DNA from: Brevibacillus agri
GTDB taxonomy: Bacteria; Bacillota; Bacilli; Brevibacillales; Brevibacillaceae
NCBI RefSeq assembly: GCF_004117055.1
Contig: NZ_CP026363.1
Span: forward strand, 2,906,001-2,970,000
DNA length: 64,000 nt
Direction: 5' to 3'
The position numbers were made by a program, and so were the translations under genes. Of the stretch, positions 25,843-33,894 are shown in pieces. The first letter of the stretch is position 1; the number at the start of each line of letters is the position of its first letter. The notes under the pieces were generated by a model. It did not search any database and was not told the origin of the DNA. It saw only the letters and a list, made by a program, of their open reading frames with translations.

Positions 25843-26444
25843 CTTGAGGTGCACGCCAAAAAACCGCTCGCCGGACGGGAGCGGTTTTTTGGCGACTTTG
25901 CTAACGGCTGCAGGCTTTTCAGCTTTTGCTCGATCTCTTCCAACGACAGTTGATTGAAGTCGGCAAAGCCGACACCTTGCAAGGCGATGGTTTTGCCTTG
26001 GTACAGCGGGTACACGCCTTGCCATAGTCCGGTGAGGCTGTGCAGCGACGAACCTTTCACCTTGCGCAAAAACACGAGGTAGTTTCCTTCGCCAAGCGGG
26101 CCCGTGTACGTGAGGTTCAGCGAGCTAGAAGTGTCGGGGAGCGGCTCGACGCCTATGCTGAGCACGGTCAGCAAGCGGGGCGATGCGCCCTTGAACACTT
26201 TTTTGACGTGCAAGGTTTGGGTGTAATTGACGATTTTGCCCTGGGGGATGCTGCGCCCCGTCGGGTATGATTTATGCGCGCTGTCCATCCAGCCGATGAC
26301 GATGTAGTCGCTTTGCTGGACAAGCTCTTTGGCGTTTTGGACAGAAGTGATCGGCACATGGAGATGGCCGATGTTCGTTTCGGCGGAAACGGGCAGCATG
26401 ACGGCGCACAGCAGGATGATGAGGATCAGCAGGCGGTATCGCAT
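25824..26444 (-). CDS. Exported hypothetical protein
   Basis: 206 residues, start at 26444 with GAGGGG about eleven bases upstream. Signal peptide ending SAETNIG; the mature part contains ELVQQSDYIVIGWMD and YTGPLGEGNYLVFLRK, resembling exported proteins of unknown function in bacilli. The last ~27 residues are translated through the terminator at 25855-25893 and into the opposite 38-residue gene, which suggests that an original stop was lost. Confidence 0.6.
   Translation of the reverse strand: MRYRLLILIILLCAVMLPVSAETNIGHLHVPITSVQNAKELVQQSDYIVIGWMDSAHKSYPTGRSIPQGKIVNYTQTLHVKKVFKGASPRLLTVLSIGVEPLPDTSSSLNLTYTGPLGEGNYLVFLRKVKGSSLHSLTGLWQGVYPLYQGKTIALQGVGFADFNQLSLEEIEQKLKSLQPLAKSPKNRSRPASGFLACTSSQLLMT
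25855..25893 (+). terminator. Bidirectional terminator
   Basis: CAAAAAACCGCTC / GAGCGGTTTTTTG with a short GC loop. T-runs on both strands allow it to serve the small membrane protein and the converging minus-strand gene. Confidence 0.85.
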
Positions 26445-26622
26445 GGATAAATATCCCCTCGCTCTTCGTTGTCATGCCGATAGTATGGTCGATAGAGCCA
26501 AGGTTCATCCTCTGTTTCCTTTTAGTAGGATAGTAATATTCCGAAAAGTCTAAATAGATGCTATCATTGGGGCGTACTGTGGAATTTGCGTAAAACGTCA
26601 AGACTAGGACAAGGAGGGTAAC

Positions 26623-29520
26623 ATGAATCAGTTGGTTGTCTTTCGACGCGTCTGTACGTGCTTTCTGCTTTTTGCGCTTGTGTTGCAGCTCGCGGCGTCT
26701 CCTGCTTTTGCGAGGGAAGACACCGCCACCAGGGGCGCGCTCGCCGATCACATCGAGAAATACTTGACGGACCTGAAGCGCGACGAGAACAGCGTGGGGC
26801 TGTATGCGGGGATTGTCGTCTACGACCTGACGGACAAAACGTATTTGTATCGGCACAACGCCGAGCGCAACTACATTCCCGCCTCGAACATGAAGCTGTT
26901 TACCACGGTTGCCGGACTGGATAAGCTCGGGCCGGACTACCAGTGGAAGACGGAGCTTTTCCTGCAAGGAAAGGTCAGTGCGGACGGCGTTTTGCAGGGC
27001 GATCTGGTGTTGAAAGGCTACGGCGACCCGACCTTGACGCCAGCGGACTTGCAGCAGATGGCAAGCGTATTGAAGCAGGCCGGGATCAAGCGGATCAACG
27101 GCCATTTGCTGCTGGACGAAAGCTACTTCGACGATACGCGCCTTGGCGTCAGTTGGATGTGGGATGATGAGCCGTATGGCTACAGCGCCCAACTGAGCGC
27201 TCTTTCTGTGCATAAAAATGTCACGACGTTGACCGTTACACCGGGGAAGGCCGTGAATGCGCCACCGACATTGGCGGTGGAACCGGCTACTACATACGTA
27301 AAAGTCATCAACAAGCTGCAGACGGTGGAAGGCAGCGAGTCCAACATCACACTTGAGCGGCCGCGTGGAAAAAACGAGGTTGTGCTGACAGGAACGATTG
27401 GGCTTGCCGCCAAACCGTATGAGGAGGATGTCACGCTGGAGGACCCGGCGCTGTTCGTCGGGGATGTCTGGAAAGAGCAACTGCTCGCGCAAGGCATCGG
27501 GCTGAATCCGGGCGCAGCCGTGAAAAAGACAGTGGTGCAATCCGGCGTGCCTTTTTCTACCCATCTCTCCAAGCCGCTCGGCGAAGTGATCGTGGAGTTG
27601 AACAAGGAGAGCGACAATTTTTACGCCGAAATGCTGCTCAAGACGCTCGGCGCGACGCAAAAAGGGGCGGGCACATTCGCAGCCGGAAGTGAAGCGGTAG
27701 CGGACGTCATGAAGCGTGCCGGCATCGACAGCGGCTATCGCCAGGTTGACGGCTCGGGCCTGTCGCGTTTTGACCTGGTTTCAGCCGAGCAGATCGTGCG
27801 GCTTTTGGCGTTTGTGCAGCAGCAGAGCTACAGCGTGGAGTTGGAAAAATCGTTGCCAGTCGCGGGCGTCGACGGCACGTTGAAGACCAGAATGCTCGGT
27901 ACGGCGGCAGCGAAAAACCTCATCGCCAAAACAGGCTCGATGGGCGGCGTCAACAGCCTGTCCGGCTACGTCACGGCGCAAAACGGCCATAAGCTGGCCT
28001 TTTCCATCCTGATTAACGGCATTTACAAGTCGAAGTATGCGCGCGACCTGCAAGACTTCGTGGGCACGCTGCTCGCGTCTTATCCGCAGCTCGCCGCCGT
28101 GCAAGGGGATCCACCGGAAGCAAACAAAACCTACGCGCTCTCGGCCTTGCTCGATCCGCTGTTCGAGCAGCCGCAGGCAGTCGGCATGACCGCAGGCGTC
28201 CTCGTCAAGTCGCTAGACAAAACGGGGGACGCAGCCATTTTGTACGAAAAAGAGGCCGATGCACTGCTCACGCCCGCGTCCAACCTCAAGCTGCTGACGA
28301 CGGCTGCGGCGCTTTCCCAGCTCGGAGAGGACTACACGTTCAAGACGGAGCTGTACGGGGATGCGCCCGTCGCCAAAAACGGCGTGCAGCGAGGCAATCT
28401 GTACGTCAAAGGCTACGGCGATCCATCTCTGCACACCGAAAACGCCCTGAAGGTGCATGAAGGCGTCTCGATTGAAAAAATCGCCGCATGGATCAAAGAG
28501 CAAGGAGTCAAAGAGATTCAGGGGAACCTGGTGCTCGACGAAAGCTACTTCGACGCGCAACGGCTCGGTCTGGGCTGGGCCTGGGATGACGAGAGCTACT
28601 ACTACAACCCGACGCTCGGCGCATTGTCCGTAAACCGCGGCACAGTCATGGTCGAGTACGAGCCTGCCGCAAAAGCCGGAGACGCCGTTTCGTTCAATCT
28701 GCTGCCGAAAACGTCCTACGCAGAGGTCATCAACGAAGCGAAAACGGTAGAGCCAGGCCAGGAAAACACGTTTGCCATCGTGCGCGACCGGGGAACGAAT
28801 ACGATTCGCCTGACCGGAAACCTCCCGCTCGACCATCCCGGCGACTACGAGCGCGTGCCTGTGGAGGAGCCTGCGAAATACGTCGGGACGCTGCTCAAGG
28901 AAGCGCTGGAGAGCGAGGGCGTCCGCTTCGCTCCGGGCAGCGAGTTGCTCGTTTCGCCTGTGCCTCATACAGCGGTCAAGTGGAACGAATTTGCCTCGCA
29001 GCCGTTAAAAGAAATCGTTTCGTACCTGAACAAGAAAAGCGACAACTTTTACGCGGAAATGCTGTTGAAAACGTTAGGCGCCGTGAAAAAAGGCGAAGGC
29101 AGCGCGGCAGCAGGCGCACAAGTCGTCCAGGAAGCTGTGCAGGCAATGGGCGGCAAGGCGAATTTTGACATGGTGGACGGCTCCGGGCTGACGCGCTACA
29201 ACCTCATCTCGGCCCGCCACATCGCCACTGTGCTGGAAGGCATGGCGAAGCAGCCGGCTTTTTCCACTTACGAGGCGTCACTGCCTGTCGCGGGCGTAGA
29301 CGGTACGTTGAAAAACCGGCTGGTGGAAACGGCCGCCGCCCATAGCCTGCATGCCAAAACCGGGTCGATGACCGGAGTAAACAGCCTGTCCGGCTATCTC
29401 ACGACGAAAAGCGGCGAGAGGCTGATCGTCTCGATCATCTTCAACGGCTTCGTAGAGGACGAGGACTTTTTCGTCGAGCTGCAGGACCGGATCGTTTCGA
29501 CTGTCGCCACATACGAATAA
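26623..29520 (+). CDS. Tandem two-domain D-Ala-D-Ala carboxypeptidase/endopeptidase (PBP4 type, S13)
   Basis: 965 residues, twice the family length, ATG 26623 after AAGGAGG. Signal peptide to about residue 30. Two complete S13 domains: domain 1 (about 55-490) with SxxK at 88-91, SDN at 330-332, KTG at 436-438; domain 2 (about 510-960) with SxxK at 553-556, SDN at 806-808, KTG at 912-914. Both repeats share blocks such as GHLLLDESYFD / GNLVLDESYFD and ESDNFYAEMLLKTLGA / KSDNFYAEMLLKTLGA. Single S13 enzymes trim or cleave peptidoglycan peptides outside the membrane. The duplicate is internal and both active sites look intact. Confidence 0.92.
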   Translation: MNQLVVFRRVCTCFLLFALVLQLAASPAFAREDTATRGALADHIEKYLTDLKRDENSVGLYAGIVVYDLTDKTYLYRHNAERNYIPASNMKLFTTVAGLDKLGPDYQWKTELFLQGKVSADGVLQGDLVLKGYGDPTLTPADLQQMASVLKQAGIKRINGHLLLDESYFDDTRLGVSWMWDDEPYGYSAQLSALSVHKNVTTLTVTPGKAVNAPPTLAVEPATTYVKVINKLQTVEGSESNITLERPRGKNEVVLTGTIGLAAKPYEEDVTLEDPALFVGDVWKEQLLAQGIGLNPGAAVKKTVVQSGVPFSTHLSKPLGEVIVELNKESDNFYAEMLLKTLGATQKGAGTFAAGSEAVADVMKRAGIDSGYRQVDGSGLSRFDLVSAEQIVRLLAFVQQQSYSVELEKSLPVAGVDGTLKTRMLGTAAAKNLIAKTGSMGGVNSLSGYVTAQNGHKLAFSILINGIYKSKYARDLQDFVGTLLASYPQLAAVQGDPPEANKTYALSALLDPLFEQPQAVGMTAGVLVKSLDKTGDAAILYEKEADALLTPASNLKLLTTAAALSQLGEDYTFKTELYGDAPVAKNGVQRGNLYVKGYGDPSLHTENALKVHEGVSIEKIAAWIKEQGVKEIQGNLVLDESYFDAQRLGLGWAWDDESYYYNPTLGALSVNRGTVMVEYEPAAKAGDAVSFNLLPKTSYAEVINEAKTVEPGQENTFAIVRDRGTNTIRLTGNLPLDHPGDYERVPVEEPAKYVGTLLKEALESEGVRFAPGSELLVSPVPHTAVKWNEFASQPLKEIVSYLNKKSDNFYAEMLLKTLGAVKKGEGSAAAGAQVVQEAVQAMGGKANFDMVDGSGLTRYNLISARHIATVLEGMAKQPAFSTYEASLPVAGVDGTLKNRLVETAAAHSLHAKTGSMTGVNSLSGYLTTKSGERLIVSIIFNGFVEDEDFFVELQDRIVSTVATYE

Positions 29521-29710
29521 ACTGTCCGTAAAAGTAGAGAAGCTCCTTTTGCCGCGAAAAGCGCAAGGGGCTTCTCTTTTTCGCGTGCCGCCGTGTCGGC
29601 AAGCCGCTCTCTCCGCTACCGGGTCAATGCCTGTGACGGTCGCTGCGGCGCCGACATATTTATATTCAGATGCAGATCGAAAAAACGAAGATCGGGGAGG
29701 GAAAGCGAAG

Positions 29711-30775
29711 GTGAACCCTACACGCTTTCATTGGAAGGGGTTGGAGCAGGTCGCTGCACAGGTCCTTTCTCGCGCGGGCGTCAGGGGAGAAGACGCGCAG
29801 CTTGTGGCCCGGTCGCTCGTCCATGCGGATTTGCGCGGAGTCGAATCCCATGGCTTGTCGCGGCTGCCGATCTACGTGCAGCGGATCGAGGCGGGACTGA
29901 TCGAGCTGACGCAGCCGCCAGCGCTCGTCGTCCGGCAAGGCGCGACCGCCCTCATCGACGGCAAAAATCAGCTCGGCGTTGTCGTCGGAGTAGCGGCGCT
30001 GGACGAAGCGAAGCAGCTTGCCCGCCAACACGGCATCGGATTGGCCGGGGTGCGGCATTCCAACCACTTTGGCTCCTGTTCGTACTACGCGGAGCAGGCA
30101 GTGGACGAGGGATTGATTTTGCTCGTCTTGTCAAATGCGCCCGCATCCATGGCACCAACCGGAGGGATTGTGCCGTTTTTCGGAACGAATCCGATTGCGA
30201 TTGGCATTCCGGCTGGCGAGCAGCCGCCTTTTTTGCTCGACATGGCGACGAGTGTGGCTGCGCGCGGCAAAATCGCTCTGGCTGCGAAAAAAGGGAGCGC
30301 CATCCCCGAAGACTGGGCGATCGACGCCGACGGCTTGCCCACTCACGATCCGACGAAAGCCTTGCTCGGCTCGCTTTTGCCGATCGGGGGAGCAAAAGGC
30401 TACGGACTTGCCATGTTCATTGATATTGTCTGCGGGCTGCTCACGGGCGCGGCGGTCGGCCCCGGCGTGAAAAGCTTGTACGACAACTGGCAAGACCCGC
30501 AAGACATCGGACACGTCTTCCTGTGCATCGACGTACAGCGCTTCCTGCCGCTCGATGCATTCAGGCAAAGCATGGACGCATACATTCGCCAAGTCAAAAA
30601 CGTCCCGACTGCTCCCGGTGTCGCGGAAATTTTGATTCCCGGCGAGATCGAGCAGCGAATCATGACGGCCCGCAAGCAGGACGGCATTCCTTTTCCGCAA
30701 ACCGTGGTGGAGGAGCTCGCCAAGCTGTGCTCCGCCTATGGAATTGATCTGGCACAGGCAGTCTGTACGGCGTGA
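29711..30775 (+). CDS. Malate/L-lactate (Ldh2/ureidoglycolate) family dehydrogenase
   Basis: 354 residues from GTG 29711 with GGGGAGGG upstream; the frame opens earlier (29549) without a ribosome site. Family blocks: ADLRGVESHGLSRLPIYV, the catalytic His in VRHSNHFGSCSYYAE, FGTNPIAIGIPAG and PIGGAKGYGLAMFID. These NAD(P)-dependent enzymes of the Rossmann-lacking 'Ldh2' fold oxidise 2-hydroxyacids such as malate, lactate or sulfolactate. Substrate not determinable. Stand-alone, before panD. Confidence 0.85.
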   Translation: MNPTRFHWKGLEQVAAQVLSRAGVRGEDAQLVARSLVHADLRGVESHGLSRLPIYVQRIEAGLIELTQPPALVVRQGATALIDGKNQLGVVVGVAALDEAKQLARQHGIGLAGVRHSNHFGSCSYYAEQAVDEGLILLVLSNAPASMAPTGGIVPFFGTNPIAIGIPAGEQPPFLLDMATSVAARGKIALAAKKGSAIPEDWAIDADGLPTHDPTKALLGSLLPIGGAKGYGLAMFIDIVCGLLTGAAVGPGVKSLYDNWQDPQDIGHVFLCIDVQRFLPLDAFRQSMDAYIRQVKNVPTAPGVAEILIPGEIEQRIMTARKQDGIPFPQTVVEELAKLCSAYGIDLAQAVCTA

Positions 30776-30860
30776 GCAATCCTTTTGGCTGTCCATGGTT
30801 TCCCGGACATTCTCTCGCACATAGACTGATGTCAGCGGTTTGAAAAGGAGTGAACATCCG

Positions 30861-31253
30861 ATGCAACGCCACATGTGCAAAGGTAAAATCCACCGGGCGA
30901 CGGTGACGCAGGCCGAGCTGGACTACGTCGGAAGCATTACGATTGACGTGGCCCTGATGAAAGCGGCCGATATCAAGCCCTACGAGATTGTGCAAATTAC
31001 CAGCCTGCGCAATGCGACGCGCTGGAAAACATACGTTCTGCCGGCAGCAGAAGGAAGCGGGAAAATTTGTCTGAACGGCCCGCCTGCCCACCTGTTTTCC
31101 CCAGGCGACATCGTCATTATTTTAAGCATGGGCATGTACGACGAGAGCGAATGCGATCAACTGGTGCCCAAGGTCGTGTTTGTGGATGAACACAATCGCA
31201 TCACCAAAATCGAAGAGCATCATCTCATTACGAATGGAGAGACATTGCCATAA
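30861..31253 (+). CDS. panD: Aspartate 1-decarboxylase PanD (proenzyme)
   Basis: 130 residues, ATG 30861 after AAAGGAG. Contains KIHRATVTQAELDYVGSIT: self-cleavage between Gly24 and Ser25 makes the pyruvoyl group. Lys9 and the NGPPAHLFSPGDIVIIL block are also conserved. It makes beta-alanine for pantothenate/CoA. panB and panC are not next to it. The next ORF starts at or just before its stop. Confidence 0.95.
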   Translation: MQRHMCKGKIHRATVTQAELDYVGSITIDVALMKAADIKPYEIVQITSLRNATRWKTYVLPAAEGSGKICLNGPPAHLFSPGDIVIILSMGMYDESECDQLVPKVVFVDEHNRITKIEEHHLITNGETLP

Positions 31254-31291
31254 AAGCGCCAAACGTAGGAAAATGGGGCAAGCATCAGCAC

Positions 31292-31984
31292 ATGGTCCAA
31301 GATGAGTTGTTGCGGGAGCACCTGCCCAAGACCCGGTTGTTTTCTCCGGAGGCGTTATGGGAGTACGCGGAAAGCTACAAGCGCGTGATGCTCAAGCCGT
31401 CCGGCGGCGGAGGCGGAGCAGGGATCATCCAGTTGACCGACCTGGGCGAAGAGCGCTACCTCGTCCATAGCGGCAATGTGCGGCGGACTATCGAAGGCAA
31501 GGAAAAAACCGTGCAGTACGTCCGCTCGCTGTTCCGTCCGAAAAAGTATTTGCTGCAGCCGCGCATTCCGCTCGGCCGGATCAACGGCAAGCCTTTTGAC
31601 GTGCGCGTGATGCTGCAGCGCACTGGCAAAGCTTCGCCTTGGCTCATCACGGGCTGGGTGGCAAAGCTCGCTGGACCAGGCTTCGTCGTCACGAACGTGG
31701 CGCGCAGCAGGGGAAAGGTGCTGCCGCTTCGCACCGCGATTCGCCAGTCCAACGTCGCGGCCGGACCGGATTTGCTCAGGGAGATCAGAAGCGTGTCGCT
31801 TGCGGTCGGACATTGCTTGGGCAAAGCGTACCCGACCTTGCGGGAAATCGGCTTGGATATGGGTATCGACATTCACGGGAAGCCGTGGATTATCGAAGCG
31901 AATTTTCGCCCGTCGCTGTCCTTGTTTCAACAGCTTTTGGACCAGACTTTTTACAGACGCATTTTGGCCATGCGAAAACGATGA
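31292..31984 (+). CDS. YheC/YheD-type ATP-grasp protein
   Basis: 230 residues from the first ATG (31292). In-frame homology-like sequence extends upstream (NVGKWGKHQH), which is the usual YheC/D start, back to about 31244-31250, where only ATT or ATA codons are available, with GGAGAG just before. So the start is either internal ATG 31292 or a rare codon. ATP-grasp features: MLKPSGGGGGAGI, LQPRIPLGRING, DVRVMLQR and the C-terminal DMGIDIHGKPWIIEANFRPS. YheC/D are spore-coat-associated in Bacillus. Confidence 0.8.
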   Translation: MVQDELLREHLPKTRLFSPEALWEYAESYKRVMLKPSGGGGGAGIIQLTDLGEERYLVHSGNVRRTIEGKEKTVQYVRSLFRPKKYLLQPRIPLGRINGKPFDVRVMLQRTGKASPWLITGWVAKLAGPGFVVTNVARSRGKVLPLRTAIRQSNVAAGPDLLREIRSVSLAVGHCLGKAYPTLREIGLDMGIDIHGKPWIIEANFRPSLSLFQQLLDQTFYRRILAMRKR

Positions 31985-31986
31985 GC

Positions 31987-32049
31987 GGATAACCACCTAG
32001 TCGGGTGCAGCCAGAAAAGCGACAGGTGGTTATCCCATCGCTTTTCTGG
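31987..32049 (+). repeat. Two interleaved perfect 12-bp inverted repeats
   Basis: GGATAACCACCT (31987-31998) with AGGTGGTTATCC (32024-32035); and CCAGAAAAGCGA (32011-32022) with TCGCTTTTCTGG (32038-32049). The arms alternate, so both cannot form as simple hairpins at once except as a pseudoknot. It lies just after the YheC/D stop and about 150 bp before brnQ. See findings. Confidence 0.8.
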
Positions 32050-32201
32050 CGTGGACAAGCCGATTTCCGGGATTGGCTGGCCAGGCCTTGCGCAAGCTGT
32101 CGCAATGCACTTGCTATTGCGAAAAAAGGAGAAGCACTGGCGTATTATATCAAAAGTTGATAGAATGCCTCTCATTATGGAGGGAGGTAGTATGTTCGAC
32201 A

Positions 32202-33542
32202 ATGACAACAATGTCTAAAAAAGAATGGATGCTCATCAGCTTTATGCTCTTCTCCATGTTTTTCGGGGCAGGCAATCTGATTTTTCCGCCTTATCTCGGT
32301 CAGGAAGCAGGCTCGCTTGTCTGGTCTTCGCTGCTCGGCTTTGTTTTATCGGCCGTCGGCTTGCCGATTCTCGGCGTGGTGGCGGTGGCAAAAGCTGGCA
32401 GCTTCCACAGCCTGGCGAGCCGGGTTCATCCCGTTTTTGCTCTTATTTTTCCGTTTTTGATTTACGTTTCGATTGGGCCTGCGCTCGCGATTCCGCGTGC
32501 GGGAAGCCTTGCCTTCGAGATGGGGATGGCTCCGTTTTTGCCTGAACCGCTGGTTGCCTCCAAACTCAGCCTGTTCGTGTACACGGTCGTCTTTTTTCTG
32601 ATCGTCTTCTGGCTGAGCCTGTCTCCTTCCAAGCTCGTCGATCGCTTTGGAAAGCTGCTGACACCGGCTTTGCTGGCCTTGATCGCGCTGATTTACGTGA
32701 AAAGTCTGGTGACGCCGCTCGGAGCGATGGGGACGCCGACAGGGAAGTACGGCACCAATCCGATTGTCCAAGGGTTTCTGGACGGGTATTTGACGATGGA
32801 TGCGCTGGCCGCACTTGTGTTTGGCATCGTCATCGCCAACACGTTGCGCGCCAAAGGGATTACCGACACGAAGAAGCTGTCGGCGAGCATGATCCGCGCG
32901 GGGATCGGGGCAGGGCTATTGCTCACAGTCATCTACGTGATTTTGGGGATCATGGGCGCTTCCGCCGCTTCGCTGGGCAAGGCGGAAAATGGCGCACAGC
33001 TTTTGGCGAACATGATGAATCAGTTGTTCGGGTCGAGCGGAACGTTGATTCTCGGCGTGATCTTCACCGTCGCGTGCCTCTGTGTGTCGATTGGCCTTGT
33101 GACCTCGTGCAGCCAATATTTTCATGGGCTGTTCGGCGGCTTGCCGTACAAAGGATGGGTGACGGTGCTCAGCGTCTTGAGCATGATCGTGGCGAACATG
33201 GGGCTGACGCAAATTTTGACCGTATCCGTACCCGTGCTCGGCGCGATTTATCCGGTTGCGATCGTTCTTATTTTGCTCGCGCTGGTGGAGCGGTTCATTC
33301 CGGCGACTTCGCTCGTCTACATCACGACAGTTGGGGTCGTCGCGCTGTTCGGGCTGGCCGATTTGGTCAATGTCTTGTTCCTCGCTCGCGGGTGGGATGG
33401 CGTGCTGACGGCTTTGCCGTTTTACAAGGAGGGCGCTGGTTGGCTGCTGCCTGCCTTGATCGCTGTTGCGGTCGGCATGGTTTTGGATATGTGGAAAAGA
33501 GCTTTGCGTCCACACGGGAAAACGACTTCCCAACCCGATTAA
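32202..33542 (+). CDS. brnQ: Branched-chain amino acid transporter BrnQ (LIVCS)
   Basis: 446 residues from ATG 32202 (or ATG 32211). A strong GGAGGGAGG lies upstream, but best placed for ATG 32192, which opens a 9-codon overlapping ORF. Twelve membrane helices; typical start LISFMLFSMFFGAGNLIFPP, and GPALAIPRAGSLAFE. Na+ or H+ coupled uptake of Leu/Ile/Val. A terminator follows at 33558. Confidence 0.92.
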   Translation: MTTMSKKEWMLISFMLFSMFFGAGNLIFPPYLGQEAGSLVWSSLLGFVLSAVGLPILGVVAVAKAGSFHSLASRVHPVFALIFPFLIYVSIGPALAIPRAGSLAFEMGMAPFLPEPLVASKLSLFVYTVVFFLIVFWLSLSPSKLVDRFGKLLTPALLALIALIYVKSLVTPLGAMGTPTGKYGTNPIVQGFLDGYLTMDALAALVFGIVIANTLRAKGITDTKKLSASMIRAGIGAGLLLTVIYVILGIMGASAASLGKAENGAQLLANMMNQLFGSSGTLILGVIFTVACLCVSIGLVTSCSQYFHGLFGGLPYKGWVTVLSVLSMIVANMGLTQILTVSVPVLGAIYPVAIVLILLALVERFIPATSLVYITTVGVVALFGLADLVNVLFLARGWDGVLTALPFYKEGAGWLLPALIAVAVGMVLDMWKRALRPHGKTTSQPD

Positions 33543-33557
33543 TAGAGGCATGGCTGG

Positions 33558-33594
33558 CAAAAGAGCTTCGCACAAGCGGGGCTCTTTGTTTTTG
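33558..33594 (+). terminator. Intrinsic terminator after brnQ
   Basis: CAAAAGAGC / GCTCTTTG stem, then TTTTTG. Confidence 0.8.
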
Positions 33595-33666
33595 CCTGAT
33601 GCAACACCGTTACTTTTTCCCGGGCTTGCTCGTAGTAAAAGAGTACGGAAAGAGAAGGAGGCTATC

Positions 33667-33765
33667 ATGCGCTTTGACACTCTCATGACGATCGCTGTCG
33701 TGCTTGTGCTGACATCCTGTTACTGTTATTTGTGGAAATGGCTGCGTTCCAAAACGTCCGGTTGA
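33667..33765 (+). CDS. Small single-pass membrane peptide (32 aa)
   Basis: ATG 33667 after AAGGAGG at ideal spacing; one hydrophobic segment (TIAVVLVLTSCYCYLWKWL) with two Cys and a basic tail. The stop codon lies inside the following terminator stem. Function unknown. Confidence 0.5.
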   Translation: MRFDTLMTIAVVLVLTSCYCYLWKWLRSKTSG

Positions 33766-33782
33766 TCCGGGCGTTTTTCTTT
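33751..33782 (+). terminator. Terminator overlapping the small gene's stop codon
   Basis: AAAACGTCCGG / CCGGGCGTTTT (one mismatch) then TTCTTTT. The TGA of the upstream peptide is in the loop. Confidence 0.75.
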
Positions 33783-33894
33783 TGCCAACAGGCCGTTTCG
33801 TCCAATTCCATGCGGACAGACAGGATAAAAGTGGCATGAATGGGGCAAAATTTCCCTAACTCATTTCACAGCTTGACTCATTCCGGGGGGAAGC

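Noticed and set aside
32000-32200. T-box leader for brnQ
   Set aside because: No T-box core sequence (AGGGTGGNACCGCG) is present; the structure is the interleaved repeats instead.
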